35,321 nt of DNA from an uncultured Acetatifactor sp. (GTDB lineage: Bacteria > Bacillota > Clostridia > Lachnospirales > Lachnospiraceae): positions 1 to 35,321 of the forward strand of contig CANQEV010000034.1 of assembly GCA_947595925.1 (NCBI GenBank), given 5' to 3'. The translations under genes were made by a program, and so were the position numbers. Position 1 is the first letter of the stretch, and each line of letters starts with the position of its first letter. Positions 16,444-22,828 of this stretch are shown here, piece after piece. A model generated the notes under the pieces. The model had not been told where the DNA came from. It ran no database searches and saw only the letters and a program-made list of their open reading frames with translations.

Positions 16444-17232
16444 TCACTCCGCCTTGAGCACGACCACCTGCGCGTTCTTGCAGTATGCGTTCGTACACTC
16501 CATAGCGGAGGTTACTTCATCGGTCAGGGTCATGCCGTTCCAAACCACGTCAATATTCTTGGATTCCAGTTCCATGATCTTGCCGTCCCAGTCGATCTCC
16601 ACGAACTCTGCCTTCACGCCCAGCTTCTCCGCAACCTTGCGGGCCATGTCCGCGTCAAAACCGATCCACTCGCCGTTCTCATCCTGATAATCCATGGGCG
16701 CAAAATCCGTAATGCCGACGATCAGAGTCCCTTTCCCCTGAATGTACGCCACGTCGCTGTCCTCGGACGCCGTAAACTCGCTGGCGGACTGCTCCATCAG
16801 AGCCTCCTGTACGCCATATTTCTTCGCGGTCTCCAGCATGGAACCGTCCGCATAGCTCTCCGCAAATACAGAATTGATATAGGAAGCCAGGTCGGAGCCC
16901 TTTCTGCAGCCCACGCCGTACTCCTCCTCGGTCAGCTCCTCGCGGTGGATCAGATTCGGGTAGCTGGTACCCTCGCCGATCATGGCTCCCGCCATCAGCA
17001 GGTCGATGATCGCCGCGTCGGAAGTCCCGGAAGACACTTCCATCAGCGCGTCGGCCTGGGATCCTACGGAATTGATCTTATAACCCCGCTCCTTTGCCAC
17101 TTCCTCGCCGGCGCTGCCCGCCTCCACCGCGTAAACCTTCTCTCCGTTGGAAGCGCCTGAGCCGCCGCACCCTGCCAGCAGACTGCCCATAACGCAGACC
17201 GCCGTCATAACGATAGCAAGTTTCTTTTTCAT
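16444..17232 (-). CDS. amino-acid ABC transporter SBP, circularly permuted lipoprotein
   Basis: Extracytoplasmic binding lipoprotein of the importer encoded downstream. The 262-aa product starts MKKKLAIVMTAVCVMGSLLAGC; the lipobox LLAGC ends the signal peptide. GGAGGAG lies 6 nt before the ATG; the longer open frame upstream is rejected. The order of SBP_bac_3 elements is inverted. Residues 31-146 (KVYAVEAGSAGEEVAKERGY, then SGTSDAAIIDLLMAGAMI, EEEYGVGCRKGSDL, ADGSMLETAKKYGV) are what normally forms the second half. Residues 165-262 (GKGTLIVGITDFAPMDYQDE, IGFDADMARKVAEKLGVK, NIDVVWNGMTLTDE, ending NAQVVVLKAE) are normally the first half. The break is at the first hinge strand and the old termini are joined by a linker at about 147-164. 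The carboxylate-binding Arg of TDER is Val240. Substrate unknown. Confidence 0.9.
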   Translation of the reverse strand: MKKKLAIVMTAVCVMGSLLAGCGGSGASNGEKVYAVEAGSAGEEVAKERGYKINSVGSQADALMEVSSGTSDAAIIDLLMAGAMIGEGTSYPNLIHREELTEEEYGVGCRKGSDLASYINSVFAESYADGSMLETAKKYGVQEALMEQSASEFTASEDSDVAYIQGKGTLIVGITDFAPMDYQDENGEWIGFDADMARKVAEKLGVKAEFVEIDWDGKIMELESKNIDVVWNGMTLTDEVTSAMECTNAYCKNAQVVVLKAE

Positions 17233-17285
17233 AATGTTCTCCTCCCTGTGTATGTACCGTAATATTTTAAGTAACGCACGGCGTA

Positions 17286-17314
17286 ATTTTATCATATTAG
17301 CATAATAAAGTAAA
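17286..17314 (-). promoter_or_regulatory. promoter of the amino-acid ABC operon
   Basis: TTTACT, 17-bp spacer, TAAAAT, located between the aldolase terminator and the SBP start, with a leader of about 45 nt. A second TTTACT just upstream could pair with TAATAT at 16-bp spacing. The sequence here is markedly AT-rich. Confidence 0.45.
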
Positions 17315-17343
17315 GAGTAAAAATCCCCGAAAAACCTTTTCAT

Positions 17344-17379
17344 AAAAAGACCCTTTCTCCATTTTCCGGCGAAAGGGTC
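17344..17379 (-). terminator. rho-independent terminator after the aldolase gene
   Basis: Perfect 9-bp stem GACCCTTTC / GAAAGGGTC with a 13-nt loop, followed on the minus strand by TTTTT. It separates the aldolase gene from the ABC operon, so the two are separate transcripts. Confidence 0.78.
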
Positions 17380-17485
17380 CTCCCAATATTTGTTTTCTGC
17401 GCTGCCCCGCGTCCATCCTGACGGGGTCTCGCCCGCACAACGCTCCGCGCTGGTCCTTGCAAGTCTTCTTCTGGCGGCCCGCTCC

Positions 17486-18460
17486 CTAATCCTGCGCCAC
17501 CACCTGACGGTAAAACTCCGCATAATCCTTCCGGCCTTCCTTAGTGAACTGGATCGCCGTCCTGGGATGCTGGTTCAAAAGCCCGGTCATCAGATATTGC
17601 AGGTCATACCCCCAAACAACCCCCTCCTCTTTCAGCTTATTCATATGCGTGTCGATAAACTGAATCGCCGGATAGACATTGTACTTGGGGTTCTTTAAAA
17701 ATCCCAGCAAAAGCTCCATCGCGCAGTTTCCGGCGCCCCTTCCCATGGAAGAATATGTAGCGTCCAACCAGTCCACGCCGTCTCCCACCGCCTCGATGGT
17801 ATTGGCAAAGGCGAGCTGCTGATTGTTGTGGGCATGAATACCCACTTTTTTGTTGTACTTTGCTGCAAATTCCATGTAGACGTCGGTCAGTCTCGCAATC
17901 TGCTCCGGATACATCGCCCCATAGCTGTCCACAATATAGAACACATTTACGGGCGTCTGTCCCAGAATCTCCAGAGCCGCCCGAAGATCTCCCTCCTGGG
18001 CATTGGAAATAGCCATGATATTACAGCTCACCTCGTAGCCTTTGTTCGCGGCGTCCTCAATCATATCCACCGCCGCAGGAATCGTGTTCAGATAAGTCGC
18101 CACACGGATCAGATCGATGGGACTGTCCTTCCGAAGCAGAATGTCCTGCTTATAATTGCAGCGCCCCACATCCGCCATGACGGAAATCTTCAGATCGGTG
18201 GCATTATCCCCGACGACAGCGCGGATATCCTCGTCGTCGCAGAACTTCCACTTTCCGAATTTATTGACGTCGAACATCTCCTTGTCCGCCTTGTAACCAA
18301 ACTCCATATAGTCCACTCCGGCGCGCAGGTTCGTGAGGTACAGGGCCTTCACAAAATCATCCTGAAAATAAAAATCATTTACCAGTCCGCCATCCCGAAG
18401 GGTAGCGTCCACCACCTTCACACCCGGACGATAAGCCATCAGATTTGCAATCTCCTTCAT
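17486..18460 (-). CDS. DRE-TIM aldolase/metallolyase domain protein
   Basis: Single-domain member of the HMG-CoA lyase-like superfamily, closest in pattern to 4-hydroxy-2-oxovalerate aldolase (DmpG-type) catalytic domains. The 324-aa product has the metal and base motif DATLRDGG (19-26 region), a conserved barrel strand ISVMADVGR, the metal-binding HAHNN (209-213) and SSMGRGAGN (237-245). It lacks the C-terminal communication domain of DmpG, and no DmpF-type acylating dehydrogenase is nearby, so channelling of acetaldehyde is not supported. Homologues annotated only as aldolase catalytic domain proteins are common in anaerobic Firmicutes. The ATG start gives MKEIANLMAYRP with GGGA 9 nt upstream. 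Own promoter and terminator suggest a monocistronic unit; the substrate is unknown. Confidence 0.85.
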   Translation of the reverse strand: MKEIANLMAYRPGVKVVDATLRDGGLVNDFYFQDDFVKALYLTNLRAGVDYMEFGYKADKEMFDVNKFGKWKFCDDEDIRAVVGDNATDLKISVMADVGRCNYKQDILLRKDSPIDLIRVATYLNTIPAAVDMIEDAANKGYEVSCNIMAISNAQEGDLRAALEILGQTPVNVFYIVDSYGAMYPEQIARLTDVYMEFAAKYNKKVGIHAHNNQQLAFANTIEAVGDGVDWLDATYSSMGRGAGNCAMELLLGFLKNPKYNVYPAIQFIDTHMNKLKEEGVVWGYDLQYLMTGLLNQHPRTAIQFTKEGRKDYAEFYRQVVAQD

Positions 18461-18549
18461 TCTTTCAATCCCTTCTTTCCGTATCACCTTTACAGGGCGC
18501 AGATTCCACTTCTTTTTCCCTGCCAAACATCTTGTCCGCTGCACTAATG

Positions 18550-18578
18550 AGTTTAACAGTTTAAAGTAAAGAAGTCAA
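18550..18578 (-). promoter_or_regulatory. promoter of the aldolase gene
   Basis: TTGACT, 17-bp spacer, TAAACT, giving a leader of about 85 nt. The -10 matches at four of six positions. Confidence 0.45.
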
Positions 18579-18684
18579 GAACAATTTCAGCCCCTAATTC
18601 AATTCGCAGCAATAAACCAGCCCGTCCTGCCCACGCAGCTCTCCTGACGGTCAGTTTATACCGTTTTATGGAAAGAGTGCAAAG

Positions 18685-18712
18685 CCTTGATCGTTCAACA
18701 AAGACTTTACAC
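18685..18712 (+). repeat. inverted repeat, left copy
   Basis: 28 bp starting CCTTGATCG and ending TTTACAC. Its reverse complement matches 19254-19281 at 23 of 28 positions. With that copy it flanks the coiled-coil gene, with the GTGTAAAG ends facing inward. Confidence 0.65.
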
Positions 18713-18740
18713 CCTGAATTCCTGCCGCACGGTCCGCCTG

Positions 18741-19190
18741 TCAATTGGCTTTTTCAAGCCAAACCCTGTTTTCCGTACTTGTTCCCCATGCCTCAAGCGC
18801 CAGATCATATGTATCGGAAACCTTCTGATCGATCGCCTTGACATCCTTTCTCAGTTCTAACTGGGTCGTCCGCAGAACGGAAACTTGAGAATCAAGCTTG
18901 TCAAGGCGGGTGTCGATCACATTGATGTGGCTGTCGATCGCATCCAGGCGGGTATCGATTACGACGATATGATCATCAATCGCATCCAGACGGGTATTGA
19001 TCGTGCCGATACTCTCATGAATCGGCTGAAGCTTTTCGTCTAACTTTTCATCCAGCTTTTTATCTAACTTTTCATCCAGCTTTTTATCTAATTTTTCTTC
19101 CAGTTTCTTGTCTAATTTTTCTTCCAGCTTTTCGTCCAATTTTTTATCCAACATGTCGGATATGGCTTGTAATAATTCATTATCGCTCAT
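18741..19190 (-). CDS. small coiled-coil repeat protein of unknown function
   Basis: 149 aa, not recognised as a characterised family. Residues 15-53 are tetrapeptide-like runs of DKKL, DEKL and EEKL, giving an almost continuous charged helix. Residues 66-104 hold three 14-residue units of the type TRLDAIDDHIVVID, with hydrophobics spaced for a coiled coil. The last 40 residues (VSVLRTTQLELRKDVKAIDQ, then VSDTYDLALEAWGTSTENRVWLEKAN) are not repetitive. No signal peptide or TM segment, so it is probably cytoplasmic and oligomeric. ATG start behind AGGTGAT. It has its own promoter and lies between imperfect inverted repeats. The architecture recalls repeat coiled-coil proteins such as Borrelia Bdr and some phage proteins, but I claim no homology. 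Confidence 0.8.
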   Translation of the reverse strand: MSDNELLQAISDMLDKKLDEKLEEKLDKKLEEKLDKKLDEKLDKKLDEKLDEKLQPIHESIGTINTRLDAIDDHIVVIDTRLDAIDSHINVIDTRLDKLDSQVSVLRTTQLELRKDVKAIDQKVSDTYDLALEAWGTSTENRVWLEKAN

Positions 19191-19231
19191 AGGATCACCT
19201 GACCTTTACTAAGTTGCCCCGTTTAAAAAAG

Positions 19232-19260
19232 ATTGTAACAAATTAACTGCAAGGTGTAAA
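19232..19260 (-). promoter_or_regulatory. promoter of the coiled-coil gene
   Basis: TTTACA, 17-bp spacer, TACAAT (five of six matches in each box). The -35 box lies inside the right inverted repeat, so the repeat carries part of the promoter. Confidence 0.62.
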
Positions 19261-19281
19261 GCCTTTATTCAATTATCAAGG
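19254..19281 (+). repeat. inverted repeat, right copy
   Basis: 28 bp starting GTGTAAAGCC and ending ATCAAGG, partner of 18685-18712. The outer-end to outer-end span is 597 bp. I see no target-site duplication outside the pair. Confidence 0.65.
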
Positions 19282-19523
19282 TTCCCAAAATGCTCCCTTT
19301 ATACCTGCTCGGGCAGAAAGAGGCATTCCCATTTATTCAGATCTGTTATCCGGCTATCTGACAAATTTACTACAAATTTTTAATCAAGAAAAAACATCAT
19401 TTTCAAACTGCTTTATATTTTTGCGCACCAAAACAAAGCATATATGTGCTAAATAACAATTTTAATGCACAGTGGAAAATCAAGTATAAAACAGATGAGT
19501 TGATAGAATGTAAAGAAAATACC
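19282..19523. other. AT-rich intergenic stretch without recognised features
   Basis: Between the right inverted repeat and the tRNA terminator. It has no ORF with a ribosome binding site and many A/T runs. A short near-palindrome around AGCATATATGTGCT is the only structure I see. It could be decayed sequence. Confidence 0.5.
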
Positions 19524-19565
19524 TAAAAATAAGAAAGCGCCTCGAAAACAATTCAGGCACTTCTT
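19524..19565 (-). terminator. terminator of the tRNA operon
   Basis: Directly after tRNA-Met: AAGAAGTGCCT pairs with AGGCGCTTTCTT (one wobble, one bulged base), followed by ATTTTT. Confidence 0.62.
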
Positions 19566-19570
19566 ATAAA

Positions 19571-19644
19571 TGGCGAAAGGGGGACTCGAACCCTCGACAC
19601 CACGGGTATGAACCGTGTGCTCTAGCCAGCTGAGCTATTTCGCC
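19571..19644 (-). tRNA. tRNA-Met (CAT), elongator
   Basis: 74 nt including discriminator A; CCA is not encoded. Acceptor GGCGAAA pairs with TTTCGCC, D-arm GCTC...GAGC, anticodon stem CACGG / CCGTG with loop TTCATAC, T-loop TTCGAGT. The paired first position and the lack of a GGG/CCC anticodon stem argue against the initiator. It is transcribed after tRNA-Val with 22 nt between them. Confidence 0.97.
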
Positions 19645-19666
19645 AATTCTCCGGCCTACACCGGAA

Positions 19667-19739
19667 TGGAAGTTATAGGGCTCGAACCTATGACCCTCTG
19701 CTTGTAGGGCAGATGCTCTCCCAGCTGAGCTAAACTTCC
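19667..19739 (-). tRNA. tRNA-Val (TAC)
   Basis: 73 nt. Acceptor GGAAGTT pairs with AACTTCC, discriminator A, no encoded CCA. D-arm GCTCAGCTGGGAGAGC, anticodon stem TCTGC / GCAGA with loop CCTACAA (anticodon TAC), T-arm ATAGG TTCGAGC CCTAT. First gene of a two-tRNA transcript. Confidence 0.97.
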
Positions 19740-19765
19740 AGACGGTTTTCAACACCGACTTTATT

Positions 19766-19794
19766 ACTATACAATGCCTGTCCCAGTTTGTCAA
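19766..19794 (-). promoter_or_regulatory. promoter of the tRNA-Val/tRNA-Met operon
   Basis: Perfect TTGACA, 17-bp spacer, TATAGT, 27 bp upstream of the mature tRNA-Val 5' end. A strong stable-RNA-type promoter. Confidence 0.82.
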
Positions 19795-19808
19795 CAACTT
19801 TTTCTCCC

Positions 19809-20071
19809 CCAGTTCAGCCAGCCGCCGTGATTCGGGCAAAAATTGTGCTCGCACAAATTTTTGCCGAACACGCGCGGCTGAGGGAGCGCCCATCAATGAG
19901 CAAAGATAGTCGCGAAGCGACGGAGAGCGCCGCAGGCGCGACTTTGCGAATGGGCGCGGGCTGAACTTGGTCCCCTAGGGACGCATCTCCCATCCAATGC
20001 GCAAAGACAGCTACATAAGCGACAGAGATCGCCACAGACCTGCCTTTGCGAATGGGCGCGGGCTGAACTGG
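19809..20071. repeat. structured intergenic repeat element
   Basis: Fills most of the 374-bp gap between the tRNA genes and the NlpC/P60 gene. Outer ends are perfect 11-bp inverted repeats (CCAGTTCAGCC / GGCTGAACTGG). Inside are three modules. The first is a long hairpin at 19835-19865 (GGCAAAAATTGTGC / GCACAAATTTTTGCC). The second, about 19886-19966, has outer stem GCGCCCAT / ATGGGCGC, inner stem GCAAAG / CTTTGC and two 5-bp hairpins (GTCGC-gaa-GCGAC, GCGCC-gca-GGCGC), a three-way-junction fold. The third, 19989-20069, is a diverged copy of the second, about 100 bp away, keeping CCCAT, CGCAAAG / CTTTGCG and ATGGG. Modules two and three both end GGGCTGAACT. No ORF here has coding support. A REP/MITE-like element is the simplest reading. 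Confidence 0.75.
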
Positions 20072-20113
20072 TTACCCAAAGCCGCAGTCTAAACCCGACT
20101 CCGAATCCTTCCT

Positions 20114-21145
20114 CTACTCCGTAATCATCCTCCTGCAGCATGCCGGCGTCCTATAATTATATTTGCTGATCTTGATCCCGTCCTTTTCATTGCTGGCGTG
20201 GACGACCTGCCCTCCTCCGATATACAGGGCAACATGGTTGATCGTCCCGTTCTTGCTGTAAAACACCAAGTCGCCCGGCTGCAGCTCCGACTCCTTGATC
20301 GCCGTACCATTTTTTGCCTGGGCCCGGGCCGTCCGGTCCAGCTTGATCCCAAAATTCTTAAAGATACTCTGGACAAAACCGGAGCAGTCCGCACCCTTCG
20401 TCAGGCTGGTGCCGCCCCAGACATAAGGATTTCCCACAAACTGCTTCGCATATTCCACAAGTTCTACACGGAAATCAGATATATCTTTGCCGTAAAGCAG
20501 CTCCGACATGGTCAGGGCCGTATCCAGCTTTTTTTCCACCGTGACATATTCAGCGCTGACATAGGCATCCGTCTCGTCCAGTTTAACATGCACCCAGCCG
20601 TCCTTTGACCCTGCATACTCCAATTCCTCCCCCTGGGAAAGCGTGGTAAGGATCCTCCCCTCCAGGGAGGGCTGCTCCCGAACATTCAAGCCATCCCCCT
20701 GGGAGACAGCGACAATTCTCACTTGTTTTTTTGCTTCGATAACAGCGTCCAGCCCCGTCAAAAGATAGTCACAGCTCACATAGCCTTCCACTTCACCGGA
20801 TGTAATTTTCGCCCAGCCATCGGAAACCTCGATCACTTCGCAGGCTGACCGGTCCCACATTTTGCCAACCAGCTTTGCAGAGGTGGACGGCGTTTCTCTC
20901 ACATTGAGACAGCTTCCGGGCGTATCAGCGATACCCAGATTCGTATAACCCCAGTGGGAACCTTCCGCCGCGTCCGCAATAGCCATGTATTCCTCTTCGG
21001 AAAGATCCGCCTCAAAAAAAGATGCGACGCCCACGGTCTGGCGCAGTTCTTCAAATTCTGCCGCTTTCGCCGCCGGGCTGACTGCCAGGCCTACCGCCAG
21101 TGCTGCCGCTGCCGCTATCAAATGTTTTCCTCTCAAATAACCCAT
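20114..21145 (-). CDS. secreted SH3b-NlpC/P60 peptidoglycan hydrolase
   Basis: Predicted D,L-endopeptidase that cuts wall peptide stems. The 343-aa product has a signal peptide (MGYLRGKHLIAAAAALAVGL, cleavage after AAKA), a short acidic segment, two bacterial SH3 domains with LNVRE motifs (67-131 and 141-203) for wall binding, and an NlpC/P60 domain (229-341). The catalytic Cys254 is in ADCSGFVQ, His304 in TINHVALYIGG, and His316 in VVHAS. The ATG chosen has GAAGG just upstream; an open extension of 31 residues lacks a site and would bury the signal peptide. The promoter is a consensus match followed by WalR-like repeats. The nearest downstream features are the repeat element and tRNAs. Confidence 0.94.
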   Translation of the reverse strand: MGYLRGKHLIAAAAALAVGLAVSPAAKAAEFEELRQTVGVASFFEADLSEEEYMAIADAAEGSHWGYTNLGIADTPGSCLNVRETPSTSAKLVGKMWDRSACEVIEVSDGWAKITSGEVEGYVSCDYLLTGLDAVIEAKKQVRIVAVSQGDGLNVREQPSLEGRILTTLSQGEELEYAGSKDGWVHVKLDETDAYVSAEYVTVEKKLDTALTMSELLYGKDISDFRVELVEYAKQFVGNPYVWGGTSLTKGADCSGFVQSIFKNFGIKLDRTARAQAKNGTAIKESELQPGDLVFYSKNGTINHVALYIGGGQVVHASNEKDGIKISKYNYRTPACCRRMITE

Positions 21146-21296
21146 TTTCCCTTCCCCGTACATCTCAGTTTTTGAACTTACAGAACGATTCCGCCGCGCT
21201 TCGCCAGGCCGCTCCACAGGGTTTTTGGCGCTTTTCAAACAACGGGCGGTAAACTATCGCCTCACAAATGTTCAGTATGTCCAAATTCTTTCATTT

Positions 21297-21323
21297 GTTA
21301 CGAATTTGTTACATCTTGTTACA
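21297..21323 (-). promoter_or_regulatory. TGTAAC repeats, candidate WalR site
   Basis: On the minus strand TGTAAC, TGTAAC and CGTAAC occur with 10- and 11-bp periods immediately after the -10 box. The known WalR consensus is TGTWAH-N5-TGTWAH. The last two copies fit that spacing with one mismatch. A site downstream of the -10 would fit repression better than activation. Confidence 0.5.
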
Positions 21324-21324
21324 A

Positions 21325-21353
21325 ATTATAGTCGGAATGTAACGAACTGTCAA
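21325..21353 (-). promoter_or_regulatory. consensus promoter of the NlpC/P60 gene
   Basis: TTGACA, 17-bp spacer, TATAAT: both boxes match the sigma-A consensus fully. It lies about 180 bp upstream of the start codon, leaving a long leader. Confidence 0.85.
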
Positions 21354-21359
21354 CCCTTT

Positions 21360-21395
21360 CCAGGGAATTTTCGGGAATTGGGAAAATGTTCCTGG
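21360..21395. promoter_or_regulatory. dyad just upstream of the NlpC/P60 promoter
   Basis: An imperfect inverted repeat with arms CCAGGGAATTTT and AAAATGTTCCTGG. It ends 7 bp before the -35 box and lacks a U-run, so it is a poor terminator for the VanZ operon. It could be an operator or an upstream RNA hairpin. Confidence 0.35.
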
Positions 21396-21447
21396 CTTTG
21401 ACCAGATCATATATTACCTGGCATCTTCTTATAATGCCCGACTCCGT

Positions 21448-22065
21448 TTATTTTTCCGCTTTTCTATGCGGGCTGCCTGTCAACGACCTTATTCCAAAAG
21501 CGGCAAAATAACCGGCAATGATCCCCGCAAAGTTCAAAACCAAATCATCCACATCAAAACTGCGGCCAACAATGGGCTGTATCACTTCTACAACAATCGG
21601 AACGGTAACAGCGGCTTTCCAGATACTCCGATTATTGATTTTTTCGGAAACGAAAGGCAGGAAAAAGCCAAAAGGCACAAACATGAGAAAGTTGTAAATC
21701 AGCATTTTCAGAACCCAACGCCCAATCGTAAGTTCACCTGCTATTAATTTGACGACCGTCGGAACAAGGTTAAACTCACCTGAGAAGAACGCAAGCTCTT
21801 TGTGGCTATACCCCACAAAGATATTTGCCCAAATATACATCCACAGGTGAGCAGGTACGAGAATGAGATTGACAAGTCCTGTCAGATAGCACACGAAAAG
21901 CCAACGCATAATCTCTGTGCCCCATCTGACGGTGTTCCCGTGCCTTTTCATGTAAATACATCTGTAAACAGCATAAATTACTCCTGTCAACAGGGTAATA
22001 GGGATAACTTGCAGGAACAGGCTTAATACAGTGCCGGAGTTCAGTAAATGGTATAGTTTATTCAT
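21448..22065 (-). CDS. VanZ-like membrane protein
   Basis: 205-aa VanZ-family protein, a group named for low-level teicoplanin resistance; the biochemical role is unknown. It has about five hydrophobic segments, the family-type segment FNLVPTVVKL, a KMLIYNFLMFVPFGFFLPF stretch, and the late IQPIVGRSFDVDDLVLNFAG motif, all characteristic of VanZ. The ATG at MNKLYHLLNSG has GGAGGG 9 nt upstream and lies 22 nt after the anti-sigma stop; a GTG 36 nt upstream is less likely. Third gene of an ECF sigma, anti-sigma, VanZ operon, which suggests induction by envelope stress. Base composition is lower in GC than the flanks. Confidence 0.9.
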   Translation of the reverse strand: MNKLYHLLNSGTVLSLFLQVIPITLLTGVIYAVYRCIYMKRHGNTVRWGTEIMRWLFVCYLTGLVNLILVPAHLWMYIWANIFVGYSHKELAFFSGEFNLVPTVVKLIAGELTIGRWVLKMLIYNFLMFVPFGFFLPFVSEKINNRSIWKAAVTVPIVVEVIQPIVGRSFDVDDLVLNFAGIIAGYFAAFGIRSLTGSPHRKAEK

Positions 22066-22087
22066 TCTTATTTGCCCTCCCGCCTGC

Positions 22088-22828
22088 TCATGGGTGTTCA
22101 CGGATCTGAACGACTATCCATTCTCCGCTGTCACTTCTTTCTACTTTCCAAAGCGAAGGAATGTTCCAGCTTCCGCAAGCGATACTGCCATCGTGATTGA
22201 ATGTCTCTGACGAGTAACAGACCCAGATATAGCCCTCGTCTTGCCCAAGATGGGCGGACCACAGCTCCAACGAATGTTCATTGTACGCCGTATCGCCATA
22301 ACTGTCCGTATCGGTTGCATAACGGGCGAGCAGGCCATACCTCTCTTCATTTTCGACGCTTGTATGCCGCACATCATGGAACGCCTGATCCGCCAGGCGC
22401 AAAACCGCCTGCGCTTCCCTGCGGTCAGATGCGGAGCCGATGAAGATTGCCTTTGCAATCTGCCCGCCGCTATAATAGCTCCCCATTGCCATGGGCCCAA
22501 TTTCAAAAAAACGGTAGACAGGGAAAAAGTGAAGCAGTATGCAGACGATGATAAAGAGGCCCGCTATCACAGCGGCCACACGATATGCCTGTCGGCGCAA
22601 TTTCCTGCGGGCAGCTTTCATGGACTTCATCACTTCCGTCTCTAAACTATCCTGCAGTCCGCCGCCAACTTTTTCAACCTTTGTCCCAGCTTTCAGCGCT
22701 TCCAGTTCCGCCGTACATTCAGGACAATTTTTAAGATGTTCTTTGACAGCTGCCTCCGTTTCGCCGCTGACCATGTTTTCGAGGTACAGGGGCAGGATAT
22801 CACGAACCACACTACACTCATTTTTCAT
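22088..22828 (-). CDS. anti-sigma factor with zinc-finger and sensor domain
   Basis: Membrane-bound regulator of the adjacent ECF sigma factor. The 246-aa product has an N-terminal zf-HC2 anti-sigma domain with His31-x3-Cys35-x2-Cys38, a basic juxtamembrane segment (RRKLRRQ), one TM helix (about 83-105) and an extracytoplasmic domain of about 140 residues. The outer domain ends in a strand-rich region (LWKVERSDSGEWIVVQIREH) that resembles NTF2-like sensor folds, but I do not recognise a named family. It begins inside the end of the sigma gene (11-nt overlap), with GGAGG 9 nt before the ATG, indicating coupled translation. Confidence 0.88.
   Translation of the reverse strand: MKNECSVVRDILPLYLENMVSGETEAAVKEHLKNCPECTAELEALKAGTKVEKVGGGLQDSLETEVMKSMKAARRKLRRQAYRVAAVIAGLFIIVCILLHFFPVYRFFEIGPMAMGSYYSGGQIAKAIFIGSASDRREAQAVLRLADQAFHDVRHTSVENEERYGLLARYATDTDSYGDTAYNEHSLELWSAHLGQDEGYIWVCYSSETFNHDGSIACGSWNIPSLWKVERSDSGEWIVVQIREHP

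Noticed and set aside
16444..17232. SBP read as a degraded fusion of two gene fragments
   Set aside because: Each half of the fold appears exactly once, there is no stop or frameshift, a signal peptide and lipobox are present, and the transporter genes follow. Permutation explains this better.
17233..17523. N-terminal extension of the SBP gene
   Set aside because: It runs through a terminator and promoter, would bury the signal peptide, and the ATG at 17232 has a strong Shine-Dalgarno.
18553..18744. 63-codon minus-strand frame after the coiled-coil gene
   Set aside because: No ribosome binding site, no recognisable protein pattern, and it overlaps the aldolase promoter and the left inverted repeat.
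19564..20141. Several minus-strand frames over the tRNA genes and repeat element
   Set aside because: They read through two clear tRNAs or the palindromic element; the repeated SSARAHSQ text only reflects the duplicated module.
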